Assembly: GCF_030294945.1 (NCBI RefSeq)
Contig: NZ_AP018448.1
Coordinates: forward strand, 186,001-250,000
DNA: 64,000 bases
From: Streptomyces graminofaciens
Lineage (GTDB): Bacteria; Actinomycetota; Actinomycetes; Streptomycetales; Streptomycetaceae
Direction of reading: 5' to 3'
How positions within the stretch are numbered: position 1 is the first letter of the stretch; each line of letters begins with the position of its first letter. Below, one piece after another: positions 8,649 to 17,536 of this stretch. A model generated the notes under the pieces. That model saw only the letters and a program-made list of their open reading frames with translations. It searched no databases and had not been told where the DNA came from. A program made the translations under genes and the position numbers.

Positions 8649-9298
8649 CCAGCTTCCTGACCCACCGAGCGCGCGTGCACGACGCCCGCCTCCCCCTCCG
8701 CCGTCGGCACAGCGCGCTGCGCACCTGCATCACCCTCTTCGCGCCATACGGCTTCCGGGCGACCTATCACCACCTCACGCTCAGCGCCGCGATCCCCCGG
8801 CGGCTGGAGGCGGATCCGGACGCGCTGGTGCGGGCGGTGGAGGAACTGTATGAGGCGCGGGTGCTGTGGCTCGCGCGGGCGGAGGAGTACGCCGCGCAAC
8901 GCCGGGCAGAGAAGCGGGCCGGGCGGCGGGCTGTGGTGAACCCGCGACCGTGGTGGCTGCGGAGCTGGTGGGAGGGCCCGAACCGCGCCTGGTACGAAGA
9001 CCCGTTTCGCCATCCGTCGCTGCGGCTGTCCGAGTACGTCCGGCGGCAGAACGCGATTTTGGACGGCGCCGATCTTCCTGGCTGCCCCGCCTGCGGGGAC
9101 GAGAGACCGCTGGAGTCGAGCTCGACCGGGCATGGCTGGGTGGAGCTGTGCCGTGGGTGCGCGTGGGTGCTGGCTCCATGTCCGTGCGGGCAGCGGCACC
9201 GGTTCGTCCCGGAGACCCCGTTCAACTGGAAAGGGATCTGGCAGCGGGCGCACATCAGCGATGACGGCATGCCGAACCCACATTGTTCTGCGGGCTGA
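8645..9298 (+). CDS. Unrecognised protein with C-terminal zinc-ribbon-like cysteines
   Basis: 217 residues, coupled by an ATGA overlap to the gene before it. The N-terminal two-thirds is basic, helical and tryptophan-rich (PRPWWLRSWWEGPNRAWYED). The C-terminal third has three cysteine pairs (GCPACG, LCRGCAW, PCPCGQRH), the spacing of a zinc ribbon or knuckle. A nucleic-acid or protein-binding role is possible but unproven. Codon usage is normal for the window, so it is probably a real gene. It may form one functional unit with the 209-residue partner. Confidence 0.7.
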   Translation: MTSFLTHRARVHDARLPLRRRHSALRTCITLFAPYGFRATYHHLTLSAAIPRRLEADPDALVRAVEELYEARVLWLARAEEYAAQRRAEKRAGRRAVVNPRPWWLRSWWEGPNRAWYEDPFRHPSLRLSEYVRRQNAILDGADLPGCPACGDERPLESSSTGHGWVELCRGCAWVLAPCPCGQRHRFVPETPFNWKGIWQRAHISDDGMPNPHCSAG

Positions 9299-9439
9299 CA
9301 GTTGGATGCGGCACGGCGAACGCTCGGGAAGCCACAGCCCGTAAACCGCGGCGAACCCCGCGCGCAGGACCATCACAGCCATCAAGTGACATGCAGGCTC
9401 CGGCCTCTCGTCGCTCAGGATTCCCGGAACCCGCGCGCT

Positions 9440-9541
9440 TTCGGACGTACCGACGGCAAAGCGTCCTTACTCGTCGCCTTCAACGGGGCCGTGCTCACGG
9501 ACCTTGCCTCCCTCGCAAATGGGGACCTGCCGCTCTTGTAG
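9440..9541 (+). pseudogene. Possible remnant of a Pycsar-type transmembrane effector (PycTM)
   Basis: The short stretch GRTDGKASLLVAFNGAVLTD followed by LASLANGDLPLL and a stop resembles the start of the first membrane helix of Pycsar effector (PycTM) proteins, which typically show TKASLLLAxxGAxLAxL. The open frame begins at 9302 but its first part has no family character. Only one helix is present of the usual two to four. The rest of 9299-9683 shows nothing recognisable. Confidence 0.4.
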
Positions 9542-9683
9542 GACGGCCTGGTCGCCGGGCGACGGGAGCGGCCGAGCTGCCCATGCTCGCCATGTGCCCC
9601 CGCCGGCTTTCGTCGCAGTTCGGCGCAGTCGCGGTGCGGCGGGGGGCGTGCTGTCCTGAGAATGTACGTAGGAGAGCTCAGCT

Positions 9684-10520
9684 ATGCGTCATCTCCGGAC
9701 TTCCGTCCTCGCCTCCGCCCGGTCGCCCGCGCCGACCGGAGCGGGCGGAGGACTGCTCCCAGCGCGGGAACTCGCGGTCGCGTGGTTGCTGATCCTCCTG
9801 GTCGTTGTGCCGGCGTGGGTGCTGACCGTCGGGCAGGCGCGGGACATGGGAGTCGAGCCGGGCACGATGGGGATGGCGCTGCCGCTGTTCTTGTTGCTCT
9901 GGGTGACGATGATGGCGGCCATGATGCTGCCGTCCATGGCGCCGGTGGCCCTCACCTGGGTGCGGGGGATCAGGCGGCGGTCGTCCGGGTGGGGCCGGGC
10001 GGTGCGCACGCTGGAGTTCGTGGGTGGATATCTGCTGGTGTGGACGGCCTTCGGGCTGCTCGCCTACGCGGCTCTGGCCTTCACCGGGTACCTCGTGGAC
10101 GATCATCCGGTGGCACGACGCTGGATCGGCGCAGTGGCCTTCCTGCTGGCGGGTCTCTATCAGCTCGGGCCCCTCAAGAACGTCTGTCTGCGGCACTGCC
10201 GCGACCCCATGACGCAGCTGGTGCGCTACGCAGGGTTCCGGCAGCGGGCCCGCGATCTGCGGGTGGGCATCCACCACGGCGGCTACTGCGTCGGCTGCTG
10301 CGCGGGCCTGATGGTGATTCTCGTGCCGCTCGGGGTGATGAACGTGGCCGCGATGGCCGGGCTGGCGGTGGTGATCTTCGTGGAGAAGCTGTGGTCACGG
10401 GGGCCGCTGCTCGCCCGGGTGGTGGGTGTCGTCTTCCTCGTCCTCGCCGTGCTGGCGCCGTTCCAGGGCTGGCTGCTGCCGGGGCTGCGGGAATCGGCTC
10501 CATCGATGGACGGCATGTGA
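9684..10520 (+). CDS. DUF2182 multi-pass membrane protein, predicted metal-binding
   Basis: 278 residues with about six hydrophobic segments. The DUF2182 hallmarks are present: LWVTMMAAMMLPSMAP (residues about 72-87), a gap with GLYQLGPLKNVCLRHCRDPM, and GIHHGGYCVGCCAGLM. The methionine- and cysteine/histidine-rich motifs suggest metal handling, but no function is established for the family. The start is the ATG at 9684, nine bases after AGGAG. The DUF1326 gene follows 111 bp downstream on the same strand; the two families are often neighbours, and the pair probably works together at the membrane. Confidence 0.85.
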   Translation: MRHLRTSVLASARSPAPTGAGGGLLPARELAVAWLLILLVVVPAWVLTVGQARDMGVEPGTMGMALPLFLLLWVTMMAAMMLPSMAPVALTWVRGIRRRSSGWGRAVRTLEFVGGYLLVWTAFGLLAYAALAFTGYLVDDHPVARRWIGAVAFLLAGLYQLGPLKNVCLRHCRDPMTQLVRYAGFRQRARDLRVGIHHGGYCVGCCAGLMVILVPLGVMNVAAMAGLAVVIFVEKLWSRGPLLARVVGVVFLVLAVLAPFQGWLLPGLRESAPSMDGM

Positions 10521-10631
10521 GCAGCTGCGGCAAGCTGGAAGGGAGGCCGCCTCGCGATCCGCGTGCGGCTCGGGATGCGCGGTCTCGCCACTCCGAGTGA
10601 GCTCCCTCGAGCTCGACGGGAGGGAAGCGAG

Positions 10632-11288
10632 ATGACGGAGCAAGCCACCCCCGGTACCCGCTGGCATCTGGCCGGCGACTGGTTCGACGTGTGCAAATGC
10701 GCCATACCCTGCCCCTGCACGTTCGCGCAGCCCCCGACCTACGGTGACTGCGAAGGCGTACTGGTCTGGCACATCCGTGACGGCAACTACGGGGACGTAG
10801 CGCTTGACGATCTCAACGTCCTCATGCTCGGCTCCTTCGAGGGCAACCCGTGGGCCGGCACGCACACCGACCCCTATGCCGCGGTTTTCCTCGACGAACG
10901 CGCCGACGACCAACAGCGCTCCGCGCTCGGGACCATCTTCGGCGGTGAGGCGGGCGGCTGGCCGGCACAGTTCGGGGAGATGTTCCGGCCCGAGATGCGC
11001 GGCACGGACATCGCTCCGATCCGGGTGGAGATCGACGAGGACCTCGCCACCTGGCGCGCTGAGATCCCCGGCCGGGTCACGGCCACCGCCGAGGCACTCA
11101 CCGGCCCGACGACACCGACGGGCGCACGCGTCCAGGTCCACAACGCCCCAGGCGCCGAGGTCGGACCGGGCCAGATCGCCACCTGGGGCCGGGCCACCAC
11201 CGACCGCGCCGACGCGTTCGGCTTCTCCTGGGAACGCTCGGGAAAATCGAGCAAGTACTTCCCCTTCGACTGGACGGGACCGGACTGA
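10632..11288 (+). CDS. DUF1326 domain protein
   Basis: 218 residues. The N-terminus shows the DUF1326 signature WHLAGDWFDVCKCAIPCPCT with a cluster of four cysteines that could bind metal, then LVWHIRDGNYGDVALDDLNV and later FEGNPWAGTHTDPYAAVFLD. There is no signal peptide, so it is probably cytoplasmic. The start at 10632 is chosen over an earlier in-frame start because GGGAGGGAAGCGAG stands directly before it and the conserved domain begins at residue about 9. It follows the DUF2182 membrane protein, its usual partner family. Confidence 0.85.
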   Translation: MTEQATPGTRWHLAGDWFDVCKCAIPCPCTFAQPPTYGDCEGVLVWHIRDGNYGDVALDDLNVLMLGSFEGNPWAGTHTDPYAAVFLDERADDQQRSALGTIFGGEAGGWPAQFGEMFRPEMRGTDIAPIRVEIDEDLATWRAEIPGRVTATAEALTGPTTPTGARVQVHNAPGAEVGPGQIATWGRATTDRADAFGFSWERSGKSSKYFPFDWTGPD

Positions 11289-11625
11289 CCGTGGGGACGA
11301 GAGAGCGCCGGTAACAAGAGCCGGAAGCAGCGGTCCCACCACTCCACCGAGATGAGGGTCAAGTACCCGACAGCCGCAAGCACGCCGAGATGGTGGCCGG
11401 CGACCGCGAACCAGGCTCAGAGACTACGAGGTCTTCCGATTCGGTCACGCCGAACTGAGGGATGCGAACCAGCCAGGAACCTCCTACAGGACTTCTTGCC
11501 GACCCCTATCCAGCGCTGCGAAGTGAACGGCTGCGCCAGCCAGCTAGGCCGTGTATCGGAAGTGCTATTAGCGGAGCTAAACGAGGGTTGATTTTCAGGG
11601 TGCGGTGCCCGGGGTGGGCTGAGAC
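11289..11625. other. 337-bp gap with an isolated insertion-sequence end
   Basis: No gene is visible. At 11544-11564 there is a copy of the outer end of the IS5-type element found at 13043-13984 (see the separate repeat). The rest shows nothing I can name. Confidence 0.5.
11544..11564 (+). repeat. Solo copy of an IS5-type terminal sequence
   Basis: CTAGGCCGTGTATCGGAAGTG matches, at 20 of 21 positions, the reverse complement of the right end of the IS at 13043-13984 (around 13968-13988), including the CTAG target. No transposase lies next to it, so it looks like the leftover end of a deleted relative. Confidence 0.65.
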
Positions 11626-12498
11626 TCAGCCACCGGACCGTTCCAGGAAGCCGGCGAGGCTACGGTTCGCCCCGGGCGGGATGGCGTGCGGAAGCGCGTG
11701 ATGGGACACATCCGGCAGCACGGTCGTTGCGACGCGTGGCAGCAGCGCCTCGGCGCGGGCGGCCACCTTGGAGGGGTCATGGGTCCTGCTGCTTCCGGCG
11801 AGGAGCAACAGGACCGGCAGGTCCAGGCCGCGCAGGGCGTCCGGTGCCGGGCGCGGCCCGGTTACGGGTCGGAGAGAGGGGAAACCGGCGGCCGCTTCTT
11901 GGAGGGCGAGCGAGTCGGGATCGAAGGCGGAGCCTTTGGTCTCCCACTCCAGGAAGGCGCGGACCCGGCGGGGTGTGTTCCGCAGCAGCATGGGCAATGC
12001 GTGCAGCAGGTAGGCCGGGCTGAACCCGGCGAAGCACTGGGTCGGGTCCAGAAGGGCCAGGCGGCGTATCCGGTCGGGCGCGCGCATGGCGTGATGCAGC
12101 GCGATCCAGGCGCCGTACGAGTGTCCGCCCAGGTCGGTCTCGGCCACTCCGAGGCCGTCGAGGAGCGCGTCCAGCCAGGCCGACAGGTCGGCGACCGTAC
12201 GGGGGCGGCGGTCGCCGTCGGGAGTGCTGCGTCCGGGGGCGCCGATCAAGTCGACGGCGAACACCCGGTGGGTGCGGGACAGTTCGGCGGCCTGCGCGTA
12301 CCAGGACGCGGAGGTTGCGCCCCCTCCGCCGGGCAGGAGGACGAGCGAGGGCCTGTCGGCCGGGCCGCATACGTTGACGTGTGTCGTGCCGAAGGGCGTG
12401 GGAACGGTCGCCGTCTCGCGAGCGGCAGGCCACTTGGTCATGACCTTGTCGTAGGCCATGAGGAAGTTGTCGGCGTCGTACGTATCGCGAGCGTTCAT
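11626..12498 (-). CDS. Alpha/beta hydrolase
   Basis: 290 residues from the ATG at 12498. The alpha/beta hydrolase fold is complete: LVLLPGGGGATSASWYAQ (oxyanion region), FAVDLIGAPGRSTPDGDRR, the nucleophile elbow GGHSYGAWIAL with Ser as nucleophile, and the terminal histidine in LPDVSHHALPH. The acid residue probably lies in LLLLAGSSRTHDPS. The start is chosen at 12498 because GAGGAG stands nine bases upstream; an upstream in-frame start would put the ribosome site inside the gene. It is divergent from a MarR regulator with a shared palindrome, so it is very likely its target. Substrate unknown; an esterase or detoxifying hydrolase is plausible. Confidence 0.85.
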   Translation of the reverse strand: MNARDTYDADNFLMAYDKVMTKWPAARETATVPTPFGTTHVNVCGPADRPSLVLLPGGGGATSASWYAQAAELSRTHRVFAVDLIGAPGRSTPDGDRRPRTVADLSAWLDALLDGLGVAETDLGGHSYGAWIALHHAMRAPDRIRRLALLDPTQCFAGFSPAYLLHALPMLLRNTPRRVRAFLEWETKGSAFDPDSLALQEAAAGFPSLRPVTGPRPAPDALRGLDLPVLLLLAGSSRTHDPSKVAARAEALLPRVATTVLPDVSHHALPHAIPPGANRSLAGFLERSGG

Positions 12499-12517
12499 GA
12501 ACGGCGACTCCTCTATT

Positions 12518-12550
12518 ATCTCGCTCAGCAAGATACTTGTTGGGCGAGAT
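12518..12550. promoter_or_regulatory. Inverted repeat between divergent hydrolase and MarR genes
   Basis: ATCTCGC at 12518-12524 pairs with GCGAGAT at 12544-12550, and the inner CAAG...CTTG (12529-12539) adds to the symmetry. The site spans the short divergent promoter region and is a natural MarR operator. Confidence 0.6.
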
Positions 12551-12568
12551 GATACGTGGAGGTGGTCC

Positions 12569-13042
12569 GTGCCCGATCAGGAGGGTGAGGAACTCGTCGA
12601 ACGAGCCGAGCCGGGGCCCGAGATGGAGATCGTTCACCTGCTGCGCGCGGTGGCCGTCGACCTGGGCAGGCACAGCACCCGGTTCGCACAGCGCAACGGC
12701 ATGCACCCCACCGACGTGCGTGCGCTGATCGCCCTGATGGACGCCGCCCGCGCCGGCGAGGAGACCACAGCAGGGCACCTAGGCACCGCTCTTGGGCTCA
12801 ACTCGGCAGGAACCACAGCTCTGGTCGACCGCCTGGAACGGGCCGGGCATGTGCGGCGGGTGCGCGATGCGCGGGACCGCCGCAAGGTCACCATCGAAGT
12901 GGACGAGCGGGCGGTCGCCCTCGGCTGGTCCCACTTCGGACCGCTCATCGATCGGGCGGTGGACCTGCTGCGGGAATACGACGAGCGGGAACTGGCCGCG
13001 GTCAGGGGCTTTCTGACTGGGATGCGGAAGGCAGCGGTCTAG
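12569..13042 (+). CDS. MarR-family transcriptional regulator
   Basis: 157 residues from a GTG at 12569 with GGAGG six bases upstream. The winged-helix core is clear: GMHPTDVRALIALMDAAR, the recognition segment TAGHLGTALGLNSAGTTALV (about residues 70-90), DRLERAGHVRRVRDARDRRK (wing) and a helical C-terminus for dimerisation. It probably represses itself and the divergent hydrolase in response to a small molecule. Its stop codon TAG overlaps the CTAG (13039-13042) that borders the adjoining IS, so the insertion happened exactly at the gene end without removing coding sequence as far as can be seen. Confidence 0.9.
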   Translation: MPDQEGEELVERAEPGPEMEIVHLLRAVAVDLGRHSTRFAQRNGMHPTDVRALIALMDAARAGEETTAGHLGTALGLNSAGTTALVDRLERAGHVRRVRDARDRRKVTIEVDERAVALGWSHFGPLIDRAVDLLREYDERELAAVRGFLTGMRKAAV

Positions 13043-13984
13043 GATGTATCTCGAATATGCCGGTCACAGCCACTCGTTGATGGCCGCGACGAGAACGGTT
13101 GCCTCGTAACGAACCGCGAGTTTGTCGTATCTCGCGGCCACGGCACGATGCCTTTTGAGGCGATTAATGCCGCACTCGACCGCGTGGCGCTCGCGGTAGT
13201 CGACCGGGTCGAACTTCGGCGGCCGACCGCCGCGGGAGCCGCGCTGCTGGCGGTGACGCGCCTGGTCGGCCTTGTCCGGGATGGTGCAGCGGATACCTCG
13301 TCTACGCAGGTAGGCGCGGTTCTTGCGGGAGGCGTAAGCCTTGTCAGCGCGCACACGGTCCGGGCGAATGCGTGGCCGGCCCACCCCGACGCGGGGCACG
13401 CGAATCTTCTCCAGCACGGCCTCGAACTGTGGCGAGTCGCCGCGCTGCCCGGCCGTCACCACGATCGATAGAGGCTTCTGGCCCTGCTCGACAGCCAAGT
13501 GCAGTTTGGTGGTGAACCCGCCGCGCGAGCGTCCCAGTCCGTGATCACGAGGCTCGGTGAGGACACCGCCCGGCGGTTCCTTCTGCAGGTCACCGTGCTT
13601 TCGGGCCCCGGCCGCATGCTGATGAGCGCGACACACCGTGGAGTCGACGCTCAGGTCCCACGAGATCGCCCCCTGCGCGTCGGCCAGAGCCTGGAGCCGG
13701 GTGAGAACCCGGTGCCAGGTGCCATCCCGCTGCCACCGGCGGAACAAGTCGTAGATCCGGCCCCACGGCCCGTACTCGACGGGCACATCCCGCCACGGAA
13801 CACCGGTCCGGACACGGAACCGTATGCCGTCGATCAGCTGCCGCCGCGGCCAGACGGGCGGCCGCCCCACCTTCGTCCCCGTCGGCAACAACGGCTCCAG
13901 CACAGCCCACTGTTCATCCGTGAGATCTCCCCGCCCCATGAAACACGATCATTCATAGGTCAAGATCCACTTTCGATACACGGC
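13043..13984 (-). mobile_element. IS5-family insertion sequence in a CTAG target
   Basis: A 942-bp unit with one intact transposase gene is bordered by CTAG on both sides (13039-13042 and 13985-13988), consistent with a tetranucleotide target duplication. The ends are only partly inverted-repeat like: GATGTATCTCGAA at the left against GCCGTGTATCGAA (reverse complement of the right end), needing a small gap. The left boundary is therefore approximate. Confidence 0.65.
13064..13939 (-). CDS. IS5-family transposase, intact
   Basis: 291 residues in one frame. The DUF4096-type N-terminus ([19 protein letters not shown]) and [20 protein letters not shown] are followed by the catalytic aspartate in [20 protein letters not shown], the second in [17 protein letters not shown] and the glutamate in [19 protein letters not shown]. 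Length and motif order are normal, so the enzyme is probably functional. It lies directly after the marR gene on the opposite strand. Confidence 0.9.
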   Translation of the reverse strand: MGRGDLTDEQWAVLEPLLPTGTKVGRPPVWPRRQLIDGIRFRVRTGVPWRDVPVEYGPWGRIYDLFRRWQRDGTWHRVLTRLQALADAQGAISWDLSVDSTVCRAHQHAAGARKHGDLQKEPPGGVLTEPRDHGLGRSRGGFTTKLHLAVEQGQKPLSIVVTAGQRGDSPQFEAVLEKIRVPRVGVGRPRIRPDRVRADKAYASRKNRAYLRRRGIRCTIPDKADQARHRQQRGSRGGRPPKFDPVDYRERHAVECGINRLKRHRAVAARYDKLAVRYEATVLVAAINEWL

Positions 13985-14047
13985 CTAGTACTAGGTCGTG
14001 TCCGATGGGTCGCGTGACGCTCCCGCTGGGCACTCGTTCCGTGGGAC

Positions 14048-14769
14048 TTGGGGCGGGGAGATCTTTCGGATCAAGAGTGGCCTCGACTGAAGCCGCACTT
14101 GCCAACAAATCACGGACGGGGTGGACGCTGGCAATCCCACCGCCGTGCGATCAACGGGTTTCTGTTCCGGCAGCCGGCGGGCCTCCCCTGGCGGAACCTT
14201 CCTCCCTGCTGCGGTAGCTGGAAGGCGGTTCACGATCGTCATCGCAGGTGGTCGGCGGACGGCACGTGGGAGAGGATTCTGCGGGCCGTCGATGCCGAGG
14301 GTCGGCTCACGAGCAAGATCCACCTTGTTGGGGAAGGTGGGTGTCGCCCGCTCGGGTTTGTCATCACGCCCGGCCAGTGGGGGGACGCGCCGCAGATGAT
14401 TCCCGTCCTGGAGGAGATCCGTGTGCCCCGGCAGGCTGGTGGACGACCGCGCACTCGACCCGACCATGTCGGGGGGGAGACAAAGCGTACTCATCACGCC
14501 GTAATCGGCGTCACCTGCGCAGGCGTCAGATCAAGCACACGATCCCCGAGCGTAGAGAGCAGCGGGCCAACCGCCGGCGCCGCGGCAGCCAAGGAGGCCG
14601 GCTCACAGGATTCGACAAGTCGATCTATCGCCGCCACAACGAGGTCGAGCGGACCATCAACCGGCTCAAGCACTTCCGCGCCGTCGCCACCCGCTTCGAC
14701 AAACGGGCGTACGTCTTCCCTGGGACGGTCACCGTGGCTGCGATCCGCCTATGGCTCCGTACACAGTGA
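14048..14769 (+). pseudogene. IS5-family transposase with internal deletion and frameshift
   Basis: The N-terminus MGRGDLSDQEWPRLKPHLPT starts well, but after WERILRAVDAEGRLTSKIHL about 50-60 residues holding the first catalytic aspartate are missing. After PRTRPDHVGG a shift in a G7 tract (around 14471) moves the gene to another frame, which continues as GDKAYSSRRNRRHLRRRQIK to the end (RAYVFPGTVTVAAIRLWL). The element is dead. It begins only a few bases right of the neighbouring IS5 copy, and CTAG-TA-CTAG (13985-13994) forms the junction of the two. Confidence 0.75.
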
Positions 14770-14875
14770 AACGGCTCGTTCAGAGTTTGTCAGCACCTGG
14801 GTAGTGGTGGCGCAGTTCGCTGAGCAGGCGCGCGTCGACAGCCCTGACGTCCCCAGATGAGCGGTCGAACTCGGT

Positions 14876-15325
14876 CTACCAGGGTGAGCGGGTGTCGCGG
14901 CGTGCTTCCGGGGTCTGCTCGGGCAGAGCCGTGTCTTGGTCGGTGCGCAGCAGCATGCCCGGGTCGGGTTCGAAGTCCTCATTGGGCGGTGCCGGCTGGT
15001 GGAAACGCTCGGTGCGCGCGATGGTGATTTCCACCAGTCGGCCCTCGTGGAACATCCATAGCCCGAAGCAGTCGTCGTCCTGGTCGCGAAGCAGAACTTG
15101 CACCGTATGCGGATGCGGCCACGGCAGCGACTCCAGGTGCCTGAGCAGACCCTTGCGGGCACGCACTTTCTCGAGCTCCAAGGCCCACCCGAACTCGTAG
15201 CCCCAGTGCCCCGCTATCGGGACGAAGCGACCTCGCCACGTGCGTTCCGGGTCCTCCTGGGTCAGCGGTTCCATCACCTCGTCCGGCCAGCGGGCGAGCA
15301 CGATGACCTCGGCGTCTCTACTCAT
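14876..15325 (-). CDS. Unrecognised 149-residue acidic cytoplasmic protein
   Basis: I do not recognise this family. The sequence is coherent and codon use is normal: MSRDAEVIVLARWPDEVMEP, then WRGRFVPIAGHWGYEFGWAL, LLRHLESLPWPHPHTVQVLL and RDQDDDCFGLWMFHEGRLV, which read like a small alpha/beta fold. No signal peptide or membrane segment is present. It stands alone between a dead IS and an oxidoreductase transcribed in the same direction. A small immunity or house-keeping role is possible; nothing proves it. Confidence 0.55.
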   Translation of the reverse strand: MSRDAEVIVLARWPDEVMEPLTQEDPERTWRGRFVPIAGHWGYEFGWALELEKVRARKGLLRHLESLPWPHPHTVQVLLRDQDDDCFGLWMFHEGRLVEITIARTERFHQPAPPNEDFEPDPGMLLRTDQDTALPEQTPEARRDTRSPW

Positions 15326-15619
15326 GTCGGAGTATCACCGCATCCGCCTGATCCACCGCAACCAAATTCCTCAACCGACTGACGCAGGCAAGGGTGAGCG
15401 GATTGGCGACGAGCCCCTCAGCGCCGACGAGCCCGACCACAGCGCCTTGGGAGAAGCTCATCTGCGCCCAAGCCACCGGCCCTGATCAGCTCACACGACC
15501 CATCGGACAGTCCCTAGCCCGGCGGCGAGAGCTGCGTCCCAGTCGCCTGCGGGCGGCGGCGACGCGGCCGGAGGCGTACTGCAGGGCGTCCAGTGACATG
15601 GTCCCAACTGTTGGGGCGT

Positions 15620-16720
15620 TCAGCGGGGTTGGCCGAGTGCTGCCGCCGGACGCAGGTTCTCCTCGAGTTTTTCGGCCATGGCCGCGCTGGCCAATGCCCG
15701 TCCCAGGCGAGGTGCCTGTTTGAAGAGGTTGTGCCCGGCGGCGAAAAAGATTCTGTCGGCTTCCCAGACCGCTATGCCGTCTTCGCTCCATGGCAGGCTT
15801 GTCACCCAGCAGTGCAGATGCTCGACGGGTTCGGGGTCGAGGCGGGGCAATGCGCGGGAGACGTACGCGCTGGCGCGGTCGCTGAGTGCCGCCAGCGCTT
15901 CGGGGTCCACGACGCTGCCGTCCTCCCGCACCTCGACCGTTTGGCTGAGGCCCACCGCATATCGGCTGTTGCCCGGGTAGGGGGCTGCGTAGACGCCGAC
16001 CTCCCCGAAGTCGCCGCTGCTGTCCTGCAGACAGGCGACCCGTTCAGGGGGCGCTCCCCTGACCTGGAAGGTGAGGCGGACGTGGGCTGCCGACCGTATG
16101 GGGAGCGAAAGCCCCACGTTGCGCGCCAGCCGCGCGGTACCCAAGCCCGCGCATACCACGACGCTTGCGTACTCTTCGCGGCCGACGGCGCTGAGCACCT
16201 CCACCGTGCCGCGGCCCGTGGGGTGCAGCGAGAGGACCTCGTCGGTGACCACAGAGTCACCCAGCGCATCGGCCAGGCACTCGACCGCGACACGGGTGCG
16301 GATGGCACCGCCGTCCTCATCAAGCATCGCGGGACCGCGGTAGTCCGCGAGCAGCGGCATGCTGGCCTGAAGCTCGGCGCTGTCCACGGTCCGGACCGGT
16401 ATGCCGCCGGCCTCCTGCAAAATGCGAAGTCTCCCAGGAACGGGACCGCCCAGGGCGACCACTCCATCCTGGGAGATCAGTTCGGCGCCCAACCGGTCGG
16501 CCCACTCGTCCCAGACGGCACGGCCCTGCCGGGTGAATTCAACCAGGCGGGCGTCGTCGTGCGCGTGACGGAATATGCGGGACTCACCACCGGATTGCCC
16601 GTTGCCTGGAACGCCGCTTTCGTAGACCCGCGCCGTCGCTCCGCGTTCGGCCAGTGCGTAGGCGGTGCAGAGTCCGACGATGCCGGCTCCTACCACGGCC
16701 ACCTCGGGAACCCGGTCCAT
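15620..16720 (-). CDS. FAD-dependent amine/amino-acid oxidase-like enzyme (DAO family)
   Basis: 366 residues. The N-terminal dinucleotide fold reads VAVVGAGIVGLCTAYALAER (GxGxxG at 11-16) with an acidic strand end VYESG. Further DAO-family features are GGESRIFRHAHDDARLVEF near residue 45, CLADALGDSVVTDEVLS, ASVVVCAGLGTARLAR and a C-terminal FAD motif RIFFAAGHNLFKQAPRLGRA. The layout is that of sarcosine oxidase/D-amino-acid oxidase relatives, which oxidise secondary or primary amines and release hydrogen peroxide. The substrate is not evident. It is a single gene, with no recognised gene in the 300 bp on its downstream side. Confidence 0.8.
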   Translation of the reverse strand: MDRVPEVAVVGAGIVGLCTAYALAERGATARVYESGVPGNGQSGGESRIFRHAHDDARLVEFTRQGRAVWDEWADRLGAELISQDGVVALGGPVPGRLRILQEAGGIPVRTVDSAELQASMPLLADYRGPAMLDEDGGAIRTRVAVECLADALGDSVVTDEVLSLHPTGRGTVEVLSAVGREEYASVVVCAGLGTARLARNVGLSLPIRSAAHVRLTFQVRGAPPERVACLQDSSGDFGEVGVYAAPYPGNSRYAVGLSQTVEVREDGSVVDPEALAALSDRASAYVSRALPRLDPEPVEHLHCWVTSLPWSEDGIAVWEADRIFFAAGHNLFKQAPRLGRALASAAMAEKLEENLRPAAALGQPR

Positions 16721-17536
16721 TCGATCGCCTCACTTCGCGTCCCCGGAGCTGTCCCCTACGGAGCAGGGGTTGGGTTCATCTGTCGCCGCCGCGTACTGGT
16801 GGGTGACTGGACCCGATGGGCGGCACTGCCAGGCTCTACGCGATACGGCGGCGGAAGCGCCTCTTCTCCAGCCTCACACCAGTCTGAAATATGTCAACCG
16901 GCCACCTCGGATGGCGGCCCTGACCGACCGGCGGAGAGTCGCGGGGGTGAGCGCCCTGGTCGAGGCCTGGGAGGTATCCGAGCAGGACTGGCCGGGCTGG
17001 CGATTCCGTGGCTGTCCAGACCAGCGGGCAGCAGCAGGGTTTCCGCTCGATCGAGGTGTCGACCCGCCGGACATTGGCAGGACTCATGGATCCGTCGCCC
17101 CGCATTCAGCGGGCACGCACAGCCTCCTCGGGAGGCGGCTGGCATGAGCGGACGGGGAAAGGCGCGCTGGTCGGGCAACGCTCACAATGTGATCTTGCCG
17201 TTCTCGGGGCCCGCCCGCGAAGCCCCATTCGGGGGAGGCGGGGTACGCCCCCCGCGCACTGCAGAGGCTCGCTCCGCATCCGCGTACGGGCGGCGCCCTG
17301 GGGCCCGGTGAAGCAGTGGAACCTGCTCCTCCAAATCACCGGACCCCAGCCACCCGGACATCCCGCACCGCGCGCTCGCCAGACAACAGGTCACCCGCAA
17401 GTCGGGGCGCAGCCGTCAGGACTCAGACCTGCCTACGGCCGTCGCCCTGCACCCAGGAAGGAACTGCGCGGGAACCGGAAGGCCACGGCCGCCTCCCCCC
17501 AGCGCCGACCGTCCGGGGGCGTGGCACGGGTTGCGG
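16721..17536. other. 816-bp region without a supported gene
   Basis: Several open frames occur because of high GC, but none has coding-like composition or a recognisable family. I see no strong hairpin. It may be decayed coding sequence. Confidence 0.4.
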
